DNA of 5,983 nt from Thermaceae bacterium (GTDB taxonomy: Bacteria > Deinococcota > Deinococci > Deinococcales > Marinithermaceae), in assembly GCA_027023345.1 (NCBI GenBank), contig JALVVO010000271.1:1-5983 (forward strand), given 5' to 3'. Below are positions 1 to 5,983 of this stretch, one piece after another. The translations under genes were made by a program, and so were the position numbers. Below the pieces are notes generated by a model, which worked only from the letters and a program-made list of their open reading frames with translations, made no database searches and had not been told where the DNA came from. Each line of letters starts with the position of its first letter. Position 1 is the stretch's first letter.

Positions 1-1
1 C

Positions 2-298
2 CCACCCCTCCCCGAACAACGCGCCATCGCCGAGTACCTGGACCGCGAGACCGCGAAGATCGACGCCGCCATCGAGAAGACCAAAGAAAGCATTGCGCTT
101 TGGGAGGAGCTGCGCGAGACGCTAATCTCGGACGTCGTCACGGGCAAGCTCGACGTGCGCGAGGCGGCAAAAAAGCTCCCCGAGGCCGAGCCCGAGCTCG
201 AGGCCAAGCTCGAGGCCCTGGAGGCCGCGCTCAGGGAGCAAGGCGAAGTCGCCGAAGCCGCGGAGCCTGAAGACCAACCCGAGGAGGCCCCGGCATGA
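2..298 (+). CDS. hsdS: Type I restriction-modification specificity subunit HsdS, C-terminal fragment
   Basis: This is the last 98 codons of a gene whose start lies before the window. HsdS reads the DNA target through two recognition domains and holds two HsdM methylases and the HsdR motors together. The fragment opens with PPLPEQRAIAEYLDRETAKI, the classic entry to the distal conserved helix of HsdS. It continues as a charged coiled coil and reaches the family's usual end motif VTGKLDVRE at fragment residues 46-54. About 44 further residues follow (55-98), rich in Glu and Ala with PEAEPELEAKLEALEAALRE-type runs, ending in an acidic EPEDQPEEAPA. This tail is longer than many HsdS C-termini and is probably helical then disordered. 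The TGA stop overlaps the hsdR ATG (ATGA), so the two are co-translated. The recognition domains are not visible, so the target sequence cannot be inferred. Confidence 0.92.
   Translation, partial: PPLPEQRAIAEYLDRETAKIDAAIEKTKESIALWEELRETLISDVVTGKLDVREAAKKLPEAEPELEAKLEALEAALREQGEVAEAAEPEDQPEEAPA
186..202 (+). repeat. 17-bp direct repeat, copy 1 (hsdS tail)
   Basis: CCGAGCCCGAGCTCGAG is identical to positions 2885-2901. The in-frame part encodes EPELE in both genes. It contains overlapping SacI-like (GAGCTC) and XhoI-like (CTCGAG) palindromes. Low-complexity Glu/Pro coding in a GC-rich genome is the simplest explanation. Confidence 0.55.
282..287 (+). promoter_or_regulatory. Strong Shine-Dalgarno site for hsdR
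   Basis: AGGAGG lies inside the final codons of hsdS, with seven bases between it and the ATG at 295. This is near-ideal spacing. It supports the ATG at 295 as the hsdR start, rather than the later in-frame Met at residue 6, and allows reinitiation after the overlapping hsdS stop. Confidence 0.75.
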
Positions 299-3225
299 GC
301 CCCACCGACATGCGCGAGCGCTCGCTGGAAGAGGCGGTAGAAAAAGACCTCCTCGCCCGCGGCTACCAAAAGGGCCGGCCCGAGGACTTCGACCGCGAGT
401 ACGGCCTCGACACTAAAAAGCTCCTCGCCTTCCTCGAGGCCACCCAGCCCGCCAAGCTGGAGAAGCTGAACCTCGCCGACCCCTTCAACCTGAAAAAGCT
501 GCTCGGCCGGATCAGCGCCGAGCTCGACCGGCGCGGCGTGCTCGACGTGCTGCGCAAGGGGGTGGACCAAGGGCCCGTACACCTCGACCTCTACTACGGC
601 ACCCCCACCCCGGGCAACGTCCGGGCCGCCGCCCTCCACGCGCAAAACGTCTTCAGCGTCACCCGCCAGCTGCGCTACTCGCTGAGAAACGAAAACGCCC
701 TCGACGTGGTGCTCTTTTTGAACGGGCTGCCGCTCGTCTCCATGGAGCTCAAAAACCGGCCCACCGGCCAGAGCTATAAGGACGCCATCCGCCAATACCA
801 GGAAGACCGCGATCCGCGCGAACCGCTCTTTCGCTTTAAGCGCATGCTGGTGCACTTCGCGGTAGACGACCAGCTCGCCTACATGACCACCCGCCTCGCC
901 GGCAAGAAGACCTGGTTCTTGCCCTTCAATAAGGGCTATAAGGGCGGGGCCGGCAACCCGCCGAACCCCGAGGGCTTCGCCACCGCCTACCTCTGGCAAG
1001 AGGTGCTCGCCCCCGAAAGCCTCGCCGACATCCTGGAGAACTTCGCCCAGGTCGTGCGGGAAGAGGCCGAGGGCAAGAAAACCGAAAAGCAGATCTTCCC
1101 TCGCTACCACCAGCTGGACGCGGTGCGTAAGCTGCTCGCCGATGCAAAGAAGCGGGGCGTGGGCCGGCGCTACCTGATCCAGCACTCCACCGGCAGCGGC
1201 AAGAGCAACTCCATCGCCTGGCTGGCGCACCAGCTCATCCCGCTCAAGCGGGGCAGCGAGCCGGTGTTTGACTCGGTGATCGTGGTCACCGATCGCCGCG
1301 TGCTCGACCGGCAGATCAGCCAGACGGTGCGGCAGTTCGCCCCCGTACGCGAGGTGGTGGGGCACGCCGAGCGCGCCCGGGACCTCGCCGAGCTCCTTTA
1401 CCAGGGCAAGAAGATCGTCATCACCACCATGCAGAAGTTCCCCTTCATCCTCGACGCCATTCAAGAGGAGTTGGGCGAACGGCGCTTTGCGATCGTGATT
1501 GACGAGGCCCACTCCAGCCAGGGCGGGCGGCTGATGGGCGCCATGGCCCGCGTCTTAAAAGGGATCGAAATCCCTGAGGACGCCGACGAAGAGGACCTCT
1601 TGAACCTGCTCGCCGAGGCCCGCCGGCTGCCGGAGAACGCGAGCTTCTTCGCCTTCACCGCGACGCCCAAGAACAAGACGCTCGAAATGTTCGGCGAGCG
1701 CGAGGCGACGGGCGGCGAAGTGCGCTATAGGCCCTTCCACCTCTACAGCATGCGCCAGGCGATCGAGGAGGGCTTCATCCTCGACGTGCTCGCCCACTAC
1801 ACCCCCATCAAGAGCTACTACCACCTGGTCAAGACCATTGAGGAAGACCCGCTCTTCGACGCCAAGAAGGCCCACAAGAAACTTAAGCGCTACGTCGAGC
1901 AGCACGAGCACGCGATCCGCGCCAAGGCCGAGATCATGATTGATCACTTCCACCGCCACACCGCCAAAAAAATCGGCGGCCAGGCGCGGGCCATGGTGGT
2001 CACCGGGAGCGTGAACCAGGCGATCGCCTACTTCTTCGCGTTTCAAAACTACCTTAAGGAGATCCAAAGCCCGTACCGGGCCATCGTCGCCTTCTCCGGC
2101 AAACATAAGTACCTGGATCAAGAAGTGAGCGAAGCGAGCCTCAACGGCTTTCCCGAGAGCCAAACCCCGAAGAAGCTGCGCGAGGACCCCTACCGCTTCT
2201 TGATCGTCGCCGACAAGTACCAGACCGGCTTCGACGAGCCCCTTTTGCACACGATGTACGTGGACAAGCCCCTCTCGGGCGTCAAGGCGGTGCAAACGCT
2301 CTCGCGCCTGAACCGCGCCCACCCGAAAAAGCACGACACCTTCGTGCTCGATTTCGTGAACGACGTCGAGACCATCCGCGCCGCCTTCGAGCCCTACTAC
2401 CAGGGCACCATCCTGGCTGGGGAGACCGACCCCAACCGGCTCCACGACCTCTTGGGCGAGATCCGGGCCGCGCAGCTTTTTACTGACGAGGAAGTCAACG
2501 AGGTGGTGGGCCGCTTTCTGAAGGGCGAGCCAAGGGAAAAGATCGAGCCCACCTTGGAAGAGATAGTCAAGCGCTACTGGGAGGACCTCGACGAGGACGA
2601 ACAGGTGCTCTTTAAAAGCCGGGCCAAGGCCTTCCTTAGGGCGTACAACTTCCTCGCCGCGCTGCTTGACTACACCGTGCCCACGTGGGAGAAGATGGCG
2701 ATCTTTTTAAACCTGCTGGTGCCCAAGCTCCCGGCGCCGATGGAGGAAGACCTCTCGCAGGGCATTCTTGAGGCCATCGACATGGACACCTACCGGCTGG
2801 AGGTGAAGGAAGAGGTCAAGATCGACCTCCCGAAGCAAGAGGGTGAGGTCGAACCGGTACCCACGAGCGTGCGCGCGGGCGCGCCCGAGCCCGAGCTCGA
2901 GCCCTTGAGCGAGATCCTGCGGGAGTTCAACGAGCGCTTCGGCAACATTGACTGGAACGACGAGGACAAGGTAAAGCGCTTCGTCTTCGTGGAAATGCCG
3001 AAGAAGCTTCGCGAGGACGAGAGCCTGCAAAACGCCCTGCGGCAAAACGACCCCCAAAACGCCCGCATCGAGCTCTCCAAGGCCACGGCCCGCCTCGTCA
3101 CCGAGAGCCTGGAGGACCAGACCCAGCTCTACAAGGAGTTCATGGGCAACCAGGACTTTCAGCGGTTCCTAATCGAGAAGCTCCTCGAAATCTTGAGCCG
3201 AGACCTCGGCGCTACACGAACTTAA
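295..3225 (+). CDS. hsdR: Type I restriction enzyme R subunit (ATP-dependent translocase and endonuclease)
   Basis: HsdR is the motor and nuclease of a type I restriction complex: it pulls unmethylated DNA past the bound HsdM/HsdS core using ATP, then cuts it. The 976-residue length is normal for the family. The N-terminal nuclease domain shows the PD-(D/E)xK pattern, with D137 and the E151-L-K153 pair in SMELKN, followed by a helix with Q167. The superfamily 2 helicase motor follows. Motif I is STGSGKS (298-304), motif II is DEAH (403-406), motif III is TATP (455-458), and a motif IV-like AMVVTGS spans 566-572. Motif V is in DKYQTGFDEP (640-649) and motif VI is QTLSRLNRA (667-675). The C-terminal region is helical and contains the family-typical FNERFGNIDWN (878-888) after a Pro/Glu-rich linker around 850-870. 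No frameshift or missing catalytic residue is seen, so it looks functional. It overlaps hsdS by 4 bases. It uses AAA and CAA more freely than the downstream genes. Confidence 0.97.
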   Translation: MSPTDMRERSLEEAVEKDLLARGYQKGRPEDFDREYGLDTKKLLAFLEATQPAKLEKLNLADPFNLKKLLGRISAELDRRGVLDVLRKGVDQGPVHLDLYYGTPTPGNVRAAALHAQNVFSVTRQLRYSLRNENALDVVLFLNGLPLVSMELKNRPTGQSYKDAIRQYQEDRDPREPLFRFKRMLVHFAVDDQLAYMTTRLAGKKTWFLPFNKGYKGGAGNPPNPEGFATAYLWQEVLAPESLADILENFAQVVREEAEGKKTEKQIFPRYHQLDAVRKLLADAKKRGVGRRYLIQHSTGSGKSNSIAWLAHQLIPLKRGSEPVFDSVIVVTDRRVLDRQISQTVRQFAPVREVVGHAERARDLAELLYQGKKIVITTMQKFPFILDAIQEELGERRFAIVIDEAHSSQGGRLMGAMARVLKGIEIPEDADEEDLLNLLAEARRLPENASFFAFTATPKNKTLEMFGEREATGGEVRYRPFHLYSMRQAIEEGFILDVLAHYTPIKSYYHLVKTIEEDPLFDAKKAHKKLKRYVEQHEHAIRAKAEIMIDHFHRHTAKKIGGQARAMVVTGSVNQAIAYFFAFQNYLKEIQSPYRAIVAFSGKHKYLDQEVSEASLNGFPESQTPKKLREDPYRFLIVADKYQTGFDEPLLHTMYVDKPLSGVKAVQTLSRLNRAHPKKHDTFVLDFVNDVETIRAAFEPYYQGTILAGETDPNRLHDLLGEIRAAQLFTDEEVNEVVGRFLKGEPREKIEPTLEEIVKRYWEDLDEDEQVLFKSRAKAFLRAYNFLAALLDYTVPTWEKMAIFLNLLVPKLPAPMEEDLSQGILEAIDMDTYRLEVKEEVKIDLPKQEGEVEPVPTSVRAGAPEPELEPLSEILREFNERFGNIDWNDEDKVKRFVFVEMPKKLREDESLQNALRQNDPQNARIELSKATARLVTESLEDQTQLYKEFMGNQDFQRFLIEKLLEILSRDLGATRT
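2885..2901 (+). repeat. 17-bp direct repeat, copy 2 (hsdR linker)
   Basis: This matches positions 186-202 exactly and encodes EPELE in the Pro/Glu-rich linker just before the C-terminal helical domain of HsdR. A perfect 10-bp palindrome, GGGCGCGCCC, lies immediately upstream at 2877-2886 and overlaps it by two bases. Confidence 0.55.
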
Positions 3226-3252
3226 AACCACAAACGTTCGTAGGGCGGTTTT
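3216..3252 (+). repeat. Two interlocking inverted repeats at the hsdR end
   Basis: ACGAAC (3216-3221) is complementary to GTTCGT (3236-3241), and AAAACC (3224-3229) is complementary to GGTTTT (3247-3252). The second left arm sits in the loop of the first pair and its right arm lies outside it, which is the topology of an H-type pseudoknot. Each arm is only 6 bp and the second stem is AT-rich. The hsdR TAA stop lies between and within the arms. The structure may be a weak transcript end or chance. It is not a standard GC-stem plus U-tract terminator. Confidence 0.3.
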
Positions 3253-3280
3253 CTCATGCCCCCTCCCTATAATCCGGGGC
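3226..3280 (+). other. Intergenic gap between hsdR and the lpt operon
   Basis: This 55-base gap is the only non-coding stretch in the window. Its first half is AT-richer and holds most of the arms of the inverted repeats. Its second half holds a C-rich run and the TATAAT promoter element. No tRNA, small ORF with a ribosome site, or strong rho-independent terminator is visible. Confidence 0.8.
3268..3273 (+). promoter_or_regulatory. Perfect -10 element, probably driving a leaderless lptF transcript
   Basis: TATAAT is a consensus sigma-70/SigA -10 hexamer in otherwise very GC-rich surroundings. It ends seven bases before the GTG start at 3281, so transcription would begin at about 3280-3281, at or next to the start codon. 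There is no good TTGACA-like -35 at 16-18 bp spacing (the candidates read GGCGGT to CGGTTT) and no TG extension. The GGGG at 3276-3279 is only one base from the GTG, too close to act as a Shine-Dalgarno site. Leaderless mRNAs with this arrangement are well known in Deinococcus-Thermus. Confidence 0.65.
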
Positions 3281-4291
3281 GTGCTCAAGCGCTACCTCCT
3301 ACGCGAGGTGAGCCTGCCCTACTTGCTTGGGGTGCTGCTCTTCATCGGGCTGATCACCACCGATTTGCTCTCGTCCCTCTCCGGGGCCTTGCTCGCGAGG
3401 GGCACGCCGCTAGCCGACGTTCTCCTCCTCGTCCTCTACCGCCTGCCCTACACCCTGGGGGTGGCGCTTCCTCTGGGCCTTGTCTTCGCGATTTTGGTGG
3501 GGCTTGCCCGGCTGATCCGGGACTCCGAGCTCAAAGCCGCCTACGCCGGGGGGGTGGCACCGCTTTCCTTCCTTCCCCCGATCCTCGCCCTCGCCCTTTT
3601 GGTGGGGGGGATCGTCTTCTTGAATAGCGCCTGGGTCAAGCCCTGGGCCCAGGCGCGCTTTGAAAAGAAGCTCTACCAGGTCTACTACGGCACCGAGCCC
3701 TCGGGCGTCCTCTACAAGCAGGGCTACGCCCCGCCGGGGCTTGGGGTCTACTACGCCGAGCGGGTCTACCCGGGCCCCGAGGGGGGCGCGGTGCTTGAAG
3801 CCGTCCGCGTCGTCGAGCCCTCGGGGGTCGTCTGGAGCGCCGAGCGCGGCCGCTGGGTGGAGCGGAGCTGGGTGCTGGAGCGCCCCTGGCGCGTCGAGGG
3901 GGCCTCGGTCGAGCACTGGGAGCGGGTCGCCCTCCCCTTCCCCGCCCGCTACCGGCCCCGCGTAGCCACCCGGGGGTACGAGGGGCTCACGCTTTCGGAG
4001 CTCAGGGAGCTTGCCCGGGTGGACCCGAAGGCCCGCTTCCCCCTGGCCCGGCGCTACGCCGACGCCGCCGGGGTGGTGGTGCTCGCCTGGCTCGCCCTGG
4101 TGGTGGGGCTCTCGCTCCGGGAAGCGGCCTGGGCGTTCGCCCTCGTGGTGCTCTTGATCTTCGGCTACTACGTGCTCTGGGTCGCCGCCGCCCGGCTCGC
4201 CGGGGTGGGGGCGATCGGCCCCGCGGCGGCCTGGCTGCCGAACCTGGTCTACGGCCTCCTCGCCGCGGTGGGGACGGTGAGGCTCAGGTGA
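3281..4291 (+). CDS. lptF: LptF-like permease of the Lpt lipid-export ABC transporter (YjgP/YjgQ family)
   Basis: This is a 336-residue inner-membrane permease. In the known system, LptF pairs with LptG and the ATPase LptB to extract a lipid from the inner membrane and push it onto a periplasmic beta-jellyroll bridge. Helices are visible at about 10-31, 48-77 and 97-116. A periplasmic, strand-rich domain follows at about 120-255, then helices at about 262-279, 284-304 and 312-333. The cytoplasmic loop between helices 2 and 3 carries RDSELKAAYAGG (80-91), the conserved coupling region expected to touch LptB. NSAWVKPWA (115-123) after helix 3 resembles the PW motif of E. coli LptF, which favours LptF over LptG, although the two are close paralogs. 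The GTG start is chosen because it begins the family-typical MLKRYLLRE and follows the -10 element directly. Its stop overlaps the next gene by GTGA. Lysines are almost all AAG (six of seven). Confidence 0.88.
   Translation: MLKRYLLREVSLPYLLGVLLFIGLITTDLLSSLSGALLARGTPLADVLLLVLYRLPYTLGVALPLGLVFAILVGLARLIRDSELKAAYAGGVAPLSFLPPILALALLVGGIVFLNSAWVKPWAQARFEKKLYQVYYGTEPSGVLYKQGYAPPGLGVYYAERVYPGPEGGAVLEAVRVVEPSGVVWSAERGRWVERSWVLERPWRVEGASVEHWERVALPFPARYRPRVATRGYEGLTLSELRELARVDPKARFPLARRYADAAGVVVLAWLALVVGLSLREAAWAFALVVLLIFGYYVLWVAAARLAGVGAIGPAAAWLPNLVYGLLAAVGTVRLR
4276..4282 (+). promoter_or_regulatory. Shine-Dalgarno-like site for the LptG-like gene
   Basis: GGTGAGG lies in the last codons of the LptF-like gene, with five bases before the GTG at 4288. 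It supports this GTG as the start and suggests translational coupling across the GTGA overlap. Confidence 0.5.
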
Positions 4292-5328
4292 CCACGCTCG
4301 ACCGCTACCTCCTAAGGGAGGCCTTCGCCTACCTCGTCGGGGGGCTTTTGGTCGCGGTCCTTTTGCTCCTTGGCGGGGTGCTCTTCGAGGTGCTCGCGCC
4401 GCTCGTCACCAAGGGGGCAAGCCCCCTCGCCCTCGGCCAGTACCTCGCTTATCGGGTGCCCGAAGCGGTCTACCGGGGGCTTCCGATCGCCTACCTTTTT
4501 GCCCTGCTCCTTCTGCTTTCCCGCATGGCCGAGGACTCCGAGCTCAAGGCCCTGCTCGCCGCCGGCATCCCCCGGGGGCGGGTGATCCTCACCCTGGTCT
4601 GGTTCGGCGGGGTGCTCGCCCTCGTGGGCTTCGTGCTCGGGGCCGAGGCGGTGCCCCGGGCCAACCAGAAGGCCCGGGCGGTGCTCCAGCGGGCGGTCCT
4701 CGAGCGGCCCCGGGCGCTGCTCGAGCCCGGCACCTTCTTCACCGACGCCTACGGCCGGCTCGTCTACGTCGGCCGGGTGAACGAAGAGGGAATCGGCGAG
4801 GTCCGGCTTTTCTCCCGGGACGAGGTGCTCGCCGCCGACCGCGGCCGGTTTCGGCGGGGGGTGCTCGAGCTCGGGCAGGGGCTCCGCGTCACCTTCGAGC
4901 AAAGCCGCCCCCGCACCGTCGCCCGCTTCGAGCGGGCCCGGCTCCCCCTGAAGGAGATCGCCGCCCTGCCCCGGGGGCTCGCCGCCGACCTCACCCTCGG
5001 CGAGCTCGCCCGGCGCCTAAAGCAAGCGGCAAAGAGGGGCATCCCCCACCCCGCCGAGGCCACCGCCTTCTACCGCAAGTTCGCCGAGCCCCTGGCCAGC
5101 GTGGTCTTCGCCCTCTTTGCCGGGGGGATCGCGTTTTGGATGCTGGCCGGGAGCCGGAGCTTGGGGCTTGTGGGGGTGGTGACGATCACCTTCTTCTACT
5201 ACGCCACCTGGTCGGTCTTCCGCATCATGGGCGAGCAGGGGGCGATTCCCGCCTGGCTTGGGGGGTTCGGGCCCGATCTCCTCTACCTCGCGCTCGCGCT
5301 CGGGTTTTTGGGGGTGGGCCGGCGGTGA
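4288..5328 (+). CDS. lptG: LptG-like permease of the Lpt lipid-export ABC transporter (YjgP/YjgQ family)
   Basis: This 346-residue protein is the second permease and a paralog of the preceding gene product. Together they would form the membrane half of an LptB2FG-type exporter. Helices are visible at about 12-38, 60-79 and 98-118. A periplasmic beta-rich domain follows at about 122-240, then helices at about 265-284, 290-311 and 325-343. The coupling loop AEDSELKALLAAGI (81-94) matches the LptF-like loop, and the two genes share the DNA stretch GACTCCGAGCTCAA there. Entry into the periplasmic domain reads AVPRANQKARAVLQ (121-134), close to the VAPQ...A pattern of E. coli LptG and lacking the PW motif of LptF. 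The N-terminus TLDRYLLRE also fits LptG. FYRKFAEPLASVVFALF (261-277) is typical of the start of helix 4 in the family. It overlaps both neighbours by 4 bases. All seven lysines are AAG. The F versus G naming is less certain than the family. Confidence 0.87.
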   Translation: MTTLDRYLLREAFAYLVGGLLVAVLLLLGGVLFEVLAPLVTKGASPLALGQYLAYRVPEAVYRGLPIAYLFALLLLLSRMAEDSELKALLAAGIPRGRVILTLVWFGGVLALVGFVLGAEAVPRANQKARAVLQRAVLERPRALLEPGTFFTDAYGRLVYVGRVNEEGIGEVRLFSRDEVLAADRGRFRRGVLELGQGLRVTFEQSRPRTVARFERARLPLKEIAALPRGLAADLTLGELARRLKQAAKRGIPHPAEATAFYRKFAEPLASVVFALFAGGIAFWMLAGSRSLGLVGVVTITFFYYATWSVFRIMGEQGAIPAWLGGFGPDLLYLALALGFLGVGRR

Positions 5329-5983
5329 AGCGGGCGGCGGCGCTCCTCTTGCTCCTTGGCCTTGCCCTCGCCGCCGAGGTCAGGATCGAGCAGGCCGAGC
5401 GGCTCTACCTCACCGGCGACGGGAAGGTGGCGGTGCTCGAGGGCGAGCCGGTCGTCCTCGTCTACAAGGACCGCCGGATCGAGGCCCGCCGGGTGACCTA
5501 CTTCCGGGAGGAAAGGCGCCTTGTGCTCGAGGGCGACGTCCGCTACACCGACCCCGAGGGCCGGACGGTCCGCGCCCGGACCCTTACCCTGACGCTCGAG
5601 GACGAGGCCCTGGTGGCCCTCGAGGTCACCCTCAAGGATCGGGAGATCGAGTTCCGCGCCCCCTCGGCCTGCCGGAACCGGGGGCAGTTCCTCCTCGACG
5701 AGGGCTACTTCAGCCCCTGCCTCGCCTGCGGGCAGGACCCGCCGGACTACGCCTTCTTTGCCCGGAAGGTGGTGATCTACCCCGGCGACCGGATCGTGGC
5801 CCACGACGTCTGGGTCGAGCTCGGAGGGCGGCGGGAGGTCTTCCTCCCGCTCCTCGTTCTCCACACCGGGCCCCGCCGGCCGCGGGTGGCCCTCGGCTAC
5901 TCCGAGACCGACGGCCTCACCCTCGCGGCCGACCTCCCCTATGTCACCGTGGGCGGGCTTGGCTTCACCCTGCTCCGCTACTT
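5325..5983 (+). CDS. lptD: LptD/OstA-like outer-membrane lipid assembly protein, N-terminal part
   Basis: The gene starts at GTG 5325, overlapping the LptG-like stop by GTGA. It stays open for 219 codons to the window edge. Known LptD proteins form an outer-membrane beta-barrel with a periplasmic beta-jellyroll that receives lipid from LptA. Residues 1-17 look like a Sec signal peptide: MKR, a Leu/Ala core, then ALA before AEV. Residues 19-110 are repeating beta-strand sequence of OstA type (VAVLEGEPVVLVY, then LVLEGDVRYTDPEG). SPCLACGQDPPDYAFFARKV (130-149) resembles the Cys-x-x-Cys plus 'W-x-I-x-A-x-x' segment of many LptDs, followed by a VFLPLLVLH stretch (172-180) resembling the family's 'PVFYLPY' and then barrel-like strands. 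Cysteines are C116, C132 and C135. GGGGGTGGG at 5310-5318 may serve weakly as a ribosome site. The C-terminal barrel is outside the window, so an LptA/LptC-only protein is not strictly excluded, but the distal motifs favour LptD. Confidence 0.75.
   Translation, partial: MKRAAALLLLLGLALAAEVRIEQAERLYLTGDGKVAVLEGEPVVLVYKDRRIEARRVTYFREERRLVLEGDVRYTDPEGRTVRARTLTLTLEDEALVALEVTLKDREIEFRAPSACRNRGQFLLDEGYFSPCLACGQDPPDYAFFARKVVIYPGDRIVAHDVWVELGGRREVFLPLLVLHTGPRRPRVALGYSETDGLTLAADLPYVTVGGLGFTLLRY

Noticed and set aside
1555..2445. A 296-codon open frame on the minus strand inside hsdR
   Set aside because: It is fully antisense to the helicase motor, its translation is a Val/Leu/Gly/Asp-rich composition typical of the complement of a GC-rich gene, and it has no recognisable domain.
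2877..2886. GGGCGCGCCC perfect palindrome as a possible binding site
   Set aside because: It lies inside the hsdR linker coding sequence, and such palindromes are common at this GC content. There is no second copy or promoter nearby.
3256..3627. Open frame starting ATG at 3256 in another frame over the lptF start
   Set aside because: Its translation is Pro/Arg/Ala-rich low-complexity sequence, it overlaps a clearly real permease, and it starts upstream of the -10 element.
4312..4902. A minus-strand open frame antisense to the LptG-like gene
   Set aside because: It has the composition of a shadow frame (Glu/Gly/Pro/His), no start signal, and lies over a well-supported membrane protein.
5283..5864. 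A 193-codon minus-strand open frame across the LptG/LptD junction
   Set aside because: The plus strand carries a signal peptide and LptD-like motifs with a coupled start. The minus frame shows only shadow composition.
1..5983. Search for CRISPR repeats, transposase genes, tRNAs or a new defence module
   Set aside because: No regularly spaced repeats, transposase motifs, cloverleaf or unassigned conserved gene was seen. The only defence genes belong to a conventional type I system.

Overview
The window comes from a GC-rich diderm bacterium. Its genes are packed head to tail on the + strand, it uses GTG starts, and it has an apparently leaderless promoter. That combination suggests the Deinococcus-Thermus phylum, perhaps a Thermaceae member such as Thermus, Meiothermus or Oceanithermus. 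This assignment rests on style and general resemblance, with no marker gene to confirm it.

Positions 1-3225 are the downstream end of a type I restriction-modification locus. The last 98 codons of the specificity subunit (HsdS) overlap by an ATGA junction with a complete 976-residue HsdR. HsdR carries its nuclease, helicase motor and C-terminal helical regions with key motifs intact. The methylase gene (hsdM) and the HsdS target-recognition domains must lie before position 1. This part mixes AAA with AAG and CAA with CAG codons, unlike the genes that follow, which fits a horizontally acquired defence locus.

Positions 3226-3280 are the only intergenic gap. It contains a perfect TATAAT ending seven bases before the next start codon, and two overlapping short inverted repeats that also reach into the hsdR stop. 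No convincing intrinsic terminator is visible.

Positions 3281-5983 are a tightly coupled envelope operon. Two paralogous six-helix permeases, LptF-like and LptG-like, are followed by the N-terminal 219 codons of an LptD/OstA-like outer-membrane protein that runs off the window. The junctions are 4-base GTGA overlaps. By family knowledge, LptF and LptG form the inner-membrane ABC-transporter core that extracts a lipid and passes it along a beta-jellyroll bridge to LptD in the outer membrane. The ATPase LptB and the bridge proteins LptC and LptA are not in this window. If the host is a Thermaceae member, the cargo is unlikely to be classical lipopolysaccharide, and this is the most interesting biological question here.

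I found no RNA gene, CRISPR array, insertion sequence or clearly new system. All genes belong to recognised families.
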